This document shows positions 34,755 to 45,397 of a stretch of 64,000 nt of DNA, piece after piece (the first letter of the stretch is position 1; each line of letters opens with the position of its first letter). Below the pieces are notes generated by a model, which made no database searches, had not been told where the DNA came from, and saw only the letters and a list, made by a program, of their open reading frames with translations. Made by a program: the position numbers and the translations under genes. This DNA is from Paralithodes platypus (lineage: Eukaryota > Arthropoda > Malacostraca > Decapoda > Lithodidae), in contig CM064509.1 of the NCBI GenBank assembly GCA_032716605.1, positions 51,290,022-51,354,021 of the forward strand. The letters are read 5' to 3'.

Positions 34755-37745
34755 TGATGAGACAAAGGGCAAAGCTGCCTGTAACAAGGCCCCCCCCCCC
34801 ATTCCCTCCCTTCAAAGTTGAAAGAGTGAAAGAGAGCCAAATTCAAGGAATGATAAAGCCAAAATGCCTTGACACACTGAGGTTGAAGCAGTTTAAGTCA
34901 AAGGATGAGGGAAAGATAGATTGAGGAAGGGTCTTCCAGAGTTTACGTGTTCAGTAGAAGAAAGAATGAAAAATCGGTTCACTCTTGGGTTAGAGAGTTG
35001 AATGGACAGTTCATTCTTGGGTTAGAGAGTTGGACAGATTATGGGTGTAAATGTGAAACAAATGTTGTACAATTGGGAAAATCATTAATTAATATTAGAA
35101 AGATAATTTGAGACAGGACAGAACCCTGAGGAACACCTGAGTTAATAGCTTGAGGAAGTGAGCGATGGAACGGCCAGAAAGGAAATTAGAGACAAAGGTA
35201 CTGATGGAGGGTAGTTTGGAGATTAGTGATTTGTGCCAGACTCTATCGAATGCTTTAGATATGTCTAGCGCAATTATAGAAACGGTTTCACCGAAGCCCC
35301 GAAAGGAGGATAACCAACTTTCAATACGTCTAGCGCAATAGAAAGGTCTCACCAAAGTCCCAAACGGAGGATGACCAAGAGTTAGTAGGATAAGAAGGAT
35401 CACCAGTCGAGTGGCCCCCCTTAAAAAGCGGCTCACCACTTAAGTCGAGTTAATTAAAGCTGGACTATGTGGCGGCGCTCGACATAAATCGAGTGGCAAT
35501 TTCAGCACGTAATGTGGCTGAGACAGAGAGACAAGTGGTGGCAGGAGACTAGAGAGCGTATGAATGCTCCAGACCACCGCGGCGAACCTACTGACACAAA
35601 TCTCAGCTCCCTCCTCCCTCTCTCACTCGCTACATACTCAATTATGTACCGAAAGTACCGAATTACCTGCTTTTTGCACTCGCGTTGCACGGTTATTGCA
35701 AGAAAACTATCCATCATACAAGGATCGTTATGGTGTCATTCGAAAGCTCTGTTTTTGCCCTTTCAGGGATAGATACTTGTTTTACGTTCTGGGTCTTATT
35801 TAGGCATGAAAATGATTACGTAAACAGCCCTATTTTGGCTATAAACACCCCGCTGGGCGGTACACATAAATAAACCGCATAGGCCGCTCGTAAGGTGTTA
35901 AGGAAACCATAATGACAATCTGGAAGTAGATTATTGGAATACAAATGCTTAAGAAACTTTGAATTCACGATAGTTTTAATTCTCAATAACTTTAGCGATG
36001 CAAGAAATGAGAGCAATTGGACAATAGTTAGAAGGTTGAGAGCTGTCACCATATCTTTGGGACAGGTTGAATGAGAGCAAACTTTCAGCAAGATAGAAAG
36101 ACGTTCCAGGAAAGACAGAGACAAAAGAGTTTGCCTAGGAAGGGAGTCAGCACGGAAGAACGGGTTTTGAGGACAATAGGAGGAATACCATGTGGTAAGT
36201 ATGCCATCTTAGTATTTATCCCAGAGAGGGAAGAAAGTACATCCTTAGAAGAGATTATGATATTAGGCATATGTAAGAGAGAGGGGCATGGAAAGGGAGG
36301 AACAGTACTAGAATCATCCAAAGTTGAGTTTTTAGCGAAAATATGAGCGAAGAGTTCAGCTTTGTCATGTGGCGGTGGTGCCATCATACTGGAAAAGAGA
36401 AAGGAAAGAGGAGGAAGTATAATTGTTCGAGAGGTTTTTAGCTAGATGCCAGAAAGCTTGGGAAGAGCTAGAGTTGGAAAGTTCACAAACAAATTTATTG
36501 ATAGAAGAGAGTTTTCGTGAGTCAAAGAACAAATTTGGCTTGATTCCGGGCAGAAACATAAACAAATATGAGATTCATGACTTTGAAGGCTACAGTGCCG
36601 TTTAAATGCTTCCCCCTTTTTGCGGACAGCAATAGAACAAGAGTGAGTGAACCCATATTTTTTGGTTTAGACTGAGAGAAAGAAGATGGAATGTATGCCT
36701 CCATGCCCAAGAGGATTACGTCGGTAGTGCACTCAGCACATTCCGGGGGTCCCTGGCTACGAAGGCAAAAATAATTCCAGGGTAAATGAAAGAAGTAATG
36801 CTGAAGAGCTTCTCAGTCGGCAGCACCAAAGTGCCACAAGTGCTGCCAGCTGGGAGGATCAAATTGCCCTACTGGAGAGATAGGACAGGCAACAGAGATA
36901 AGGTTTGTGATCGGAGGGGCCCAATGGAGAGAAAAGGTTTACAGTATAAGTAGAAGGATTAGAAGTTAGAATTAAGTCAAGAATGTTGGACCAATCTCTA
37001 AGACGGTCAGGAATTGGGAGGGGGTTCTGGACTAACTGCTCTTGGTCATTTAAGATAGATAAGGTGTAGGCTTGTTCACCAGGTTGGTCAATGAAATGAG
37101 AGGAGAGCTATTGTCAATGGTGAACATTGAAATCTCCTGAGATGGCGATTTTTGCGAAAGGAGAGATGTATAGATGTATAAAAGTTAGATAGTCAAAGAA
37201 TTTTGGATAGTCAGTAGAATTAGGGGAGAGTTAAACAGTGCAGAAATATTAAATTCGAGAGTGACAAGAAAGCTTTATCCAGAGAGTTGAGAATTCAGAA
37301 GAATCAAAGATGGGAACACGAGAGAAAGCAAGATTGTTGCGCATGTATACGCAACATCCGCGATTGGCTTGAAATTGAGGATCGAGATAGTAGGAGGATA
37401 CAGAGAAGGGTTCGCTGACAGTAGTCCCAGACAATTGGATTTCAGTGAGAAAGAGAAGATCAGGGTTGGTATAGGAGAGGTGGTGTTCAGCAGAGTTGAA
37501 GTTATAGGAAAGGCCACGAATGTTACAAAAATTGATAGTAAGAGTAGAAGGTGGTGGTCCATAGCATTCTGATGAGTCGCTACCAGGGGTCAAACCGATA
37601 GGGACATTTCTCTCCCCCCCCCCCCCCCATTGGGACTCCATGACGGGTTGTGATTTTGTGGCCATTTTTTGTTTAATATATCTGGTAAAGGTAGTGTAGT
37701 ATTTAAGATGTTGTAGTATAGTGCATATAAAGAGATTTTTTTTTT
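34755..37745 (-). mobile_element. Jockey-like LINE family A, copy A5 (longest copy, with deletion and insertion)
   Basis: Near full length on the minus strand. A possible start at 37665 (MATKSQPVMESQW) is followed by the endonuclease (INFCNIRGLSYNFNSAEHHL, DLLFLTEIQLSGTTVSEPFS), the linker (GMEAYIPSSFSQSKPKNMGS, NKFGLIPGR region), RT start (IIISSKDVLSSLSG) and palm ([20 protein letters not shown]). It then jumps across a deletion near 35060-35080 to the 3' UTR, so the YADD box and most of the carboxy terminus are missing. A TTAA-flanked insertion sits at 35425-35897. Multiple stops. Confidence 0.82.
35425..35897. mobile_element. 473-bp insertion flanked by TTAA within LINE A5
   Basis: TTAA occurs at 35421-35424 and 35898-35901. 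Where A1 reads ACCCTTAAGGAA without interruption, A5 has this insert between CCCTTAA-like and TTAAGGAAACC. The target is consistent with a piggyBac-type insertion. Clear terminal inverted repeats were not found and no coding is evident. Confidence 0.6.
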
Positions 37746-39032
37746 TTAGGAGGGCAAACTGGGGTATCCCTCTGTTTGTTAAGGCATAGCAGGATCAGCA
37801 AAGGAGGCCAGGAGGTGAAGCAGGAGCTAAAATTTTCCTTAACACCCACCTATAGCGATCCCGGGAATACCGCCCTGTTCGACTGGTGCCTACAGTCTCC
37901 TCATAGGAATCTTTGGTATAATTTGTTGACGATATTAAGGATAATCTTTAATTTGTCCTTGTACGCAGGACACTGTATAACTACGGAAGCCTTCAAATCA
38001 TTTCAGAAAATCTTGGCGTTTGAAATTCATACAAAATGCTGTTTCGCACTTTGCCACTCTACCCACTGAATGTTTGTTTCTATAAATTGTTATATGAGTG
38101 TGTGTATGTCTTTCAGAAAGATGTTTGTTTTGGTGTATATGTAACGTGTATGTGTATGTACAGCTATTGACAGATGTTTATGAGCTCTTGCGATTATATT
38201 TATGCAAATGTATCTATTTAAATTGATGATCAGATCAAATCAGCTATAAATATATAAATACATGTGTTTTTCTTATATATACTGTACTTGATTTGATGTG
38301 AACATCATTCTAAATGGTTATATTTGCATAAATAACCGCAATAGCTCACGAACATTTGTCAGTAGCTGTACATGGACTGTACAGTATATAGTTATTTATT
38401 TACTGTCTTGTAATATATTAATGCGTACTGTACGTGTGTTTTTCTTTAAGTAATTGCAAGTGATTGCATGATCGTGTGCGTGTGCGTGTGTGCTTGTGTG
38501 TGTATCGAGTGGGTTTATGGCGTGTGTCAGGCTCACGAAGTACATGTGCGTGCTTGTGTATGTTCATGCACCACTGTATGTCTGCCTGTTTGTATGTGTA
38601 TATGGGTGTATGTTTGAGTGTGTTAGTGCCCTTGTATACTATTAACTGTTTGTGTGTGCTTGGGTGTAGGTGTCTAGGTGTACTGTAGGTCTGTGTAGGT
38701 TCTTGTGTTTGACCTTCAGTGTGTAGTTGTGGGTGTACATTAGGTGCAATTGTAGTGTGGGTGCATGGAGGTGGTGTGTGCTAGTAAGATGTACGTTCTT
38801 GTACGATTGAATGCTGACATTTAAAAAGGTATACATTCACCCTGTCCATTCATATGAAATGTGTGTATGTGTGTGTAGTGTGCAAGCAATAGTGCCTTCA
38901 TTGGTACATTTCCACCATATGTGCAAGTTTATGTGCACCAGTACAGTATATTTAAGCGCTTGTATATGCGTGCACAATTATGTTGTGTATACTTCCAATG
39001 ATAATTATTTAGGTTATGGTTATATAAAGTAA
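37746..39032. other. GT-rich interval with a long hairpin; no gene seen
   Basis: 38080-38990 is rich in TGTGTG/TGTATG-like sequence without a strict repeat. A long imperfect hairpin lies at 38158-38371 (separate entry). No exon-like signal found. Confidence 0.5.
38158..38371. repeat. Long imperfect inverted repeat (arms about 84 bp)
   Basis: The left arm (38158-38241) begins GTACAGCTATTGACAGATGT and ends CAGATCAAATC. The right arm (38290-38371) reads back as GTACAGCTACTGACAAATGT through ACATCAAATC. Pairing spans almost the whole arm with scattered mismatches, around a 48-base AT-rich loop. It could be a foldback element or the source of a long hairpin RNA. Confidence 0.8.
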
Positions 39033-40372
39033 ATGCCCCTAATGGTCTGGCCCCTGGATACGACTCGTCAAAATGTTCCCAACAACTACCTTCTATTCTT
39101 ACTAACAATTTCTGCAACATTCGTGATCTTTCCTCTATCTTCCACTCTGTGGAACACCACCTCTCCTCTGCCAACCCTGATCTACTCTTTCTCACTGAAG
39201 CTCTGGGACTACTGACAGCAAGCCCTTCTCTGTATCCTCCTACTATCTCAATCCTCAGTTTTTAGCCGAACGTGGTTGATGCGTATACAGTATGTGCGCA
39301 ACAACCTTGCTTTCTGTCGTGTTCCATACTTTGATTCTTCTGAATTCTCAACTCTCTGTCCAAAGCTCTCGTCACTCAAACTAAATATTTCTGCGCTATT
39401 TATCTCTCCCCTAATGCTGCTAGAAAACAATTTGACTATCTAACTTGTAGAGTGGAACACATTCTATCCATCTCTCCTTTCACAGAAATCTCAATCTTAG
39501 GTGATTTTAATGTTCATCACTGACAATGGCTTTCCTCTCATTTCACTGACCACCCTGGTGAACAAACCTTCATCTTTTCTATCCTAGATGACCTAGAGCA
39601 GTTAGTCCAGCACCCTACTCCAATTCCTGACCGCCTTGGAGATCGGCCCAACATGCTTGACTTATTTCTAACTTCTAATCCTTCTACTTACGCTGTAAAT
39701 CTTTTCTCTCCATTGGGCTCCTCCGATCACAACCTTATCTTTGCTACCTGTCCTATCTGTCCAGTACGGCCATCCGATACTCCCAGCTGGCGGCGCTTGT
39801 GGCACTTTGGCGCTACTGACTGAGAGGCTCTTCGGCAGTACTTCTTTGATTTCCCATGGAATAATTTTTGCTTCCGTGGCCGGGGACTCTCGAAGTGCGC
39901 TGAGCGCATCACTGAGGTAATTCTCTTAGGCATGGAGGCATTCATTCCATTTTCTTTCTCTCAGTCTAATGCAAACAAATCTTGGTTTACTCACGCCTGT
40001 TCTACTGCTGTCCACAGTAAGGAGGAAACATTCAAATGGTACCATTGCCTTGAAACTCAAGAATCACATGCTCCTTATGTTTCAGCCCAGAATCAAACCA
40101 AATCCGTTCTTCGACTAACCAAAAACTCTTTCACCAATACCAAATGATCTGAACTTTCCAACTCTAGCTCTTCTCAAGCTTTCTGGCATCTACCCAAAAC
40201 CATCTCCAACAATTTTTCTTCCTTGTTTTTGCCTCCTCTTTTCCATTCTGGCGGCTATACCGTCATTTCTTCCTCTGACAAAGTTGAACTCTTCGCTCCA
40301 ACTTTCGCTAAAAACTCCACCTTGGATGATTCCTGCGCTATTCCTCCCTCTCCACCACTCCACTTGCAGCGT
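39033..40372 (+). mobile_element. Jockey-like LINE family A, copy A6 (5' half)
   Basis: Endonuclease pieces (NNFCNIRDLSS, SVEHHLSSANPDLLFLTEAL, ILGDFNVHH near 39500), linker (MEAFIPFSFSQSNANKSWFT) and the segment before RT (VELFAPTFAKNSTLDDS). Sequence homology to A5 stops near 40370. The missing RT half begins at 45398 (A7) exactly where A6 ends, so A6 and A7 are halves of one element. Confidence 0.8.
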
Positions 40373-40434
40373 CAACAGCTCTGCATCGCCACTGAGAAAA
40401 CTCAATCATAATTTGAGTATTTCATAACCATATT

Positions 40435-40815
40435 TAGGGTGGACGCAACTCGTTAGCCTTGGTAGGCAACTCATCTAGGAGAGACAACCTTATACAAATC
40501 CGGGTGGATGGGACTCGTCAGCCTTGGTTGGCAACCTGTCTAGGGGAGTAAATCTGATACAAATCCGTACTGCTTACCTAAGGGTAAGGCAGGTTAGTGG
40601 ATGGATTAGCCGAACACTGCTGTAGAAAAATAGTGCTAACAAGATACACAGAGGGCCTCGGAGTCGGACGGATCCTGAATTGAGTGGTCAATCCTGTAAG
40701 TGCTTCACTAAACTGGCTCGGGTTGTCCCTCTCACAGGGAGTAGGTCCGCTTGGGGGCATTCTGTGTATGGCCACCCTCGTAAGGGGAGTAAGGCATCCG
40801 GCAATAGATAGATAG
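40435..40815 (+). mobile_element. Short retroposon with LINE-C-like GATA tail and 11-bp target duplication
   Basis: Flanked by ATAACCATATT at 40424-40434 and 40816-40826. It begins with two 62-bp direct copies (GACTCGTCAGCCTTGGTTGG and CAACTCGTTAGCCTTGGTAG, each ending ATACAAATCCG) and ends GGCATCCGGCAATAGATAGA with a GATA tail. That end resembles the 3' end of LINE family C. No coding. A SINE mobilised by family C is the likely interpretation. Confidence 0.72.
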
Positions 40816-40867
40816 ATAACCATATTCCCTTTATTTATTGCATGAACCGTAGTTTAGTGCTTGTTAA

Positions 40868-41594
40868 CCCGCAGAGTGCCAGGTCCGTATATATACGGAC
40901 TTGGGTCTTGTCACGCCCAGTGCCAGGTCCGTATATATACGGACTTGCCGAAAACAAATCGTAGCAGCGAAACGACTGCACCTATGGCTTTCATATTTCT
41001 ACCACATGTACCTTACCCTTCTGGCTTCTTGTCACCACCAACACAACCCCCTCCCCCCACCCACTTGCTGACTATCGGTCGCCTCACAAGGAAAAAAAAG
41101 GAAAATATGTGGCGGCGAAACGACTACACCAATCGGTTCCATATTTGTGTGACAAGTTCCTTACCCTTCTGCCTTCCCCCCACCACACCCCCAACCGCCT
41201 CCCACCACCCACTTCCAGCGTATCCGTACGAAGAAAAGGAAAACACAAAAATCCGTGGTGGCGAAACTACCTCACCAATCGGCTTCATATTTGTAACATG
41301 AGTCAATTAGCTTCTACCTTCCCCCAACCATCCCCCAAACCACCCTCCCACCACCCTCCTACCTATACGTTCCGTTCCGATACCATAAAAGTCGATGATT
41401 TACTCTGAAAATTTCAGCTACATTCGGGACCATCGGGGACCTGATTTCTGGCGAAAATGGACAAGGGGAGTGTTTTTTTTACCATTATCCTTCCTTTCTC
41501 ACCCAACTTGATAGATTTAGCCAAAAAAATAAAAATAAAAATCCTCTGGCACTGGCAGATGCATAGGGTCAATAATTGTCTGGCACTCTGCCGG
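40868..41594. mobile_element. 727-bp TTAA-flanked MITE with 15-bp TIRs
   Basis: TTAA at 40864-40867 and 41595-41598 flank CCCGCAGAGTGCCAG at the left and its inverse (CCGGCAGAGTGCCAG read inward) at the right, with one mismatch. The left end has two copies of GTGCCAG plus the 18-bp palindrome GTCCGTATATATACGGAC. The interior has three diverged tandem units of about 145 bp (from about 40968, 41112 and 41258), each with GCGAAACGACT..ACC and TTCATATTT. No transposase. Fits a piggyBac-type non-autonomous element. Confidence 0.85.
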
Positions 41595-41929
41595 TTAAAC
41601 CTCCACATAGTTCAGTAGTTGCAGTGCATGTAATTTTATTGATCGACCCTTTTATTTTCTTATTAACTCTAGTAGTTATTGTATTCAGTATCCTACTGTA
41701 TATACTGTATGTAATTTTAGTTGTTGCTTGCATGATCTTGTAGTAACCTATGACTGATACACTTTGTTTATCTAAAAAGAGTAGCCTACTGCTTTACTAG
41801 GCTACAGCGATACCAGGGCCATCTGTTGATACAGTATATTAACCCCTTGTGTGCAGTTACACTTTATTTTTATATAATCTCTATTTGGTGAATTGTATTT
41901 TTAGTTACATATTCTGTTATATATATTTT

Positions 41930-42475
41930 TTTTAAAGGTTAGGTTATCACCCCTGGTAGCTTATTTCTGCATATTTCTGCGTATTTCAATTTTTTTGTTT
42001 TCAGTTAGGGATCACCCCTGGTAGCCTATATCTGCGTATTTCAATTATTTTTTTTTCGGTTAGGCTATCACTGCTGGTGGCCTATTTCTGCGTATTTCAA
42101 ATGTTTTGTTTTCGGTTAGGCTATCACCCCTTGGCGTCCTATTTCTGCGTATTTAAAATTTTGTTTTGTTTTGGTTAGTCTACCACTGATTATTTAAAAA
42201 CAAATACAAATAAATAAATAAAAATATAAAATAAATACAAATAAAATTTAATAAATTGTTTTCGGCTAGGCTATCTCCTCTGGTATACCCTACGTATTGC
42301 TGCGTATTTCTTTGTTCTTGTTTTCGGTTAGGCTATCGCCCCCTGGAGGCCTATTTCTGCGTATTTCAAAGTTTTTTTTTCAGTTAGGCTATCACCACTG
42401 ATAACCTTTTCTGCGTATTTCAACATACAGGTATTTGTGTTTAGTTAGGCTATCACCTCTGGTGGCCTATTAAAG
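41930..42475 (+). repeat. Diverged tandem repeats of about 60 bp upstream of the CR1-like ORF1
   Basis: About eight units carry GTTAGGCTATCACCCCTGGT, GCCTATTTCTGCGTATTTCA and a T-rich end (TTTTGTTTTC). They stop about 100 bases before the ORF1 start at 42567. The position fits a LINE 5' UTR built of repeated monomers. A short AT-rich insertion interrupts them at 42195-42255. Confidence 0.75.
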
Positions 42476-42566
42476 TAAGTGAAGCGACCTGAAGCGGGTG
42501 ATGTGTTTTAAAGTGAGTGAGGTGTTTTTAAGTGAGTCAAATGATTTGAAGTGAGTAACCATCACC

Positions 42567-43273
42567 ATGACTTGCACCTCTACCAACTGCGCTAGTAGGT
42601 TTGGTGCTGCCATGTTCGCCGTTAAATCTGCATATTCTGCAAGCTCCATGAAGATTTGTCAGCAAAACTAGAGGAAGCTCACAACAAGATCAACACCCTC
42701 ACAATTAAGGTTGAATTTCTCCAGGAATTCATAACTCTCAACATAGGAGTGTCAGCAACTTCCGAAATCATCACTTCGACACCAACTTCCAACAGCCCGA
42801 CGCCTGCAGCACCGACCCCAGTGGAACCAACGGTTGCGGAAGAATAAAAAAAAAACTTGGCTCAGGAGAAATCAACTAGCAACTTGACCTTCCCTCAGGA
42901 CAACTTCTGTGTCGTGAGGAACAACATTCGACTCACTCCGAGGAAGCTCATCCCCATCACCGAGTGCCACAACCGTTTCAAAATTTTAGAGGACTCAGAC
43001 AACGAAGAAGAAACGGAAAAAATTCTGCTGGTTGGAGACTCAATGGTTCGTGGCCAACTCACAGAGTTCTGCGCCAGGCCACCTGGGACCAGGAAGCGCT
43101 TCTGTATTCCGGGTGGTGGTGTGGACAACGTTGTTACTGCAATCAACGAAGTGTCCAGACTAGCCCCGGCAACCACAGCGTATGTCATCCACCTTGGATC
43201 CAATGACGTGCAGCAGACCAGATCAGAAGAGCTTATGCTCAAGTACCGGAAGCTGATAAAGTCTTATACGGAA
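42567..43273 (+). pseudogene. CR1-like LINE B2, ORF1 remnant with zinc finger, coiled coil and esterase domain
   Basis: ATG at 42567 begins MTCTSTNCASRFGAA; after a frameshift near 42628 it continues CIFCKLHEDLSAKLEEAHNK (Cys/His finger then coiled coil). A Pro/Thr-rich linker and a stop at 42845 follow. The frame from 42857 includes KILLVGDSMVRGQL (GDS block) and YVIHLGSNDVQQTRSEEL (G-x-N-D block), the signatures of an SGNH/GDSL-type esterase, a domain known from CR1 ORF1 proteins. At about 43273 the frame passes without a stop into ORF2 sequence. Confidence 0.75.
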
Positions 43274-45395
43274 AAGTTAATTAAGCAACGTAAAAAGACC
43301 CTGGAGTTACATGTTGCGAAACAAAGTAAAACAAACCCGAAAGAATTCTATAGTTATATCAAAAAGAAAAAAGTAGTTACTTCAACTGTTGGACCATTAG
43401 TTGATGAAAATGGAGAATACACCAAAAATGAAGTACATATGAGTAATGCCCTCAATACTTCCTTTGCATTAGTTTTTACAACAGAAGACCTCAATGATAT
43501 CCCTATAGCATCGCCAATTCAAATTGATAATTCTGATGTTCTAAGCAATGTCACCATTACAGAGAGAGAAGTATTGAAATGTTTAGATAAACTCAAGGTA
43601 AATAAAACGCCTGGACCTGATAAAATCTCACCTAGAGTTCTAAAGGAAGCTAAGGATGAGCTCTCTAAACCACTGACATTGTTATTCCATAAATCCTTGC
43701 AGTCTGGAACTATGCCTGATCAATGGAAGCTAGCCAACGTAACACCGATATTAAAAAATAGGCAGCAAATCCCTACCCAGTAACTATTGTCCAATTAGCT
43801 TAACTTCAGTTGTATGTAAAATGCTAGAAACACTCATAAGAGACAGACTCGTAAATCACTTAGAGGAAAATAACATACATAAATATACTCAACACGGCTT
43901 TCATAACAAACGTTCCTGCTTAACAAACCTCTTAGACTTCTTCCACAATATCCTCAACTTCTATGATTAGAGTAAAACTGTAGACATTATACACCGCGAT
44001 TTTCAAAAGGCTTTTGACAAAGTTCCCCACAAACGTTTACTGCTAAAACTAAAAGCGCATGGAATACAAGACGGTGTGTTGAAATGGATAGAAAATTGGC
44101 TCAGCGACAGAAAGCAAAGAGTTGTTATAAACGGTAAGGCATCTAAATGGACCAATGTAAGTAGCGGGGTACCCCAGGGATTGGTGCTAGAACCAATTGT
44201 CTTCCTAATTTACATCAACGATATAGATGAGGGTCTCACCTGTACAATCTCAAAGTTTGCTGACGACACAAAAATTGCAAATAGCGTACTCTCAAAAGAA
44301 CAAGTTGACGATATGCAACACAATCTAGATAAGTTGTCATGTTGGGCCCAAATTTGGCAAATGAGTTTCAATGCGGATAAATGTAAAGAACTACATATCG
44401 GATACCGAAATGAGAAAGCAAACTATTCGATGAATGGCACTCAGCTTAAGATTGTAGACAGAGAAACTGATCTGGGAGTAACAATATCGAGTAACCTAAA
44501 ACCGAGTCAACAATGTTCAGAAGTTGTTAAGAAGGCAAACAAAATAATTGGCTTTATAGGCAGGTCATTTGAGCATAAATCCGAAGAAGTTATCCTAACA
44601 TTTTACAATTCCTTAGTCCGCCCTCTTCTGGAATACTGCGTTCAATCCTGGTGCCCTTATTACCAAAAAAATATAGACAAGCTAGAACGAGTTCAACGTA
44701 GAGTTACCAAAATGATACCCAGCCTAAAGAACAAACCATACGAGGATCGTCTTAGAGAATTAAATCTATTTCCTTTAACCCAGTGCAGATTAAGAGGTGA
44801 CTTAATTCAAGTGTTCAAAATCATCAAAGGCATCGACATTATGAGCTGTAGTAAGGACTTCACTATCAACCAATCTAATTACACGCGGGGATACGGTTGC
44901 AAAATTATTGGTAACTCTCTTAACTCACACGAATCTAAGAATTTCTTCTTCAATCGAGTTGTCAACTTGTGGAATGGGCTTCCCCTAGACGTTATAGACT
45001 GCAGCACCATTGATTCTTTTAAACTTCAAAAAGACAAATATCTTGCATCATACTGACTGCGTTTGTAAATGAATAACTTTATTTTATTCCCCCCTCAAAT
45101 TCATCAAGGATAATTGCGTATATATGTATATATATAATACTAAGGCGTTAATTACTCTCTTTTTCCCAGATTTACGAAAGATCACTTATAACTGTGTTAT
45201 GTTACTAACCCATCTGTCCCCTACTAATTTCCTAATCCTGCCACGGACATTATTTCCAGGGCAGTAGTTCCCTTTCCAATGTTCCCTTACCCACTCTAAA
45301 CCACTGTTTGGACACTTGATCCTCAGTGTTTTGGAGGACAAGCAGCCTAGAGGGGTCACTAGAACTGTTGTTGCTTGATTTGCTTTGTACTCCTT
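43274..45395 (+). mobile_element. CR1-like LINE B2, RT and 3' UTR (endonuclease deleted)
   Basis: Joined in frame to the esterase, it reads KTLELHVAKQSKTNPKEFYS, NKTPGPDKISPRVLKEAKDE and up to a frameshift near 43775. Stops follow, then 44076-45056 is open: SGVPQGLVLEPIVFLIYIND, ISKFADDTKIAN (catalytic box), RPLLEYCVQSWCPYYQKN and FFFNRVVNLWNGLPLDVIDC. The 3' UTR (45057-45395) matches that of B1. All of the endonuclease is missing. Confidence 0.88.
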
Positions 45396-45397
45396 TG

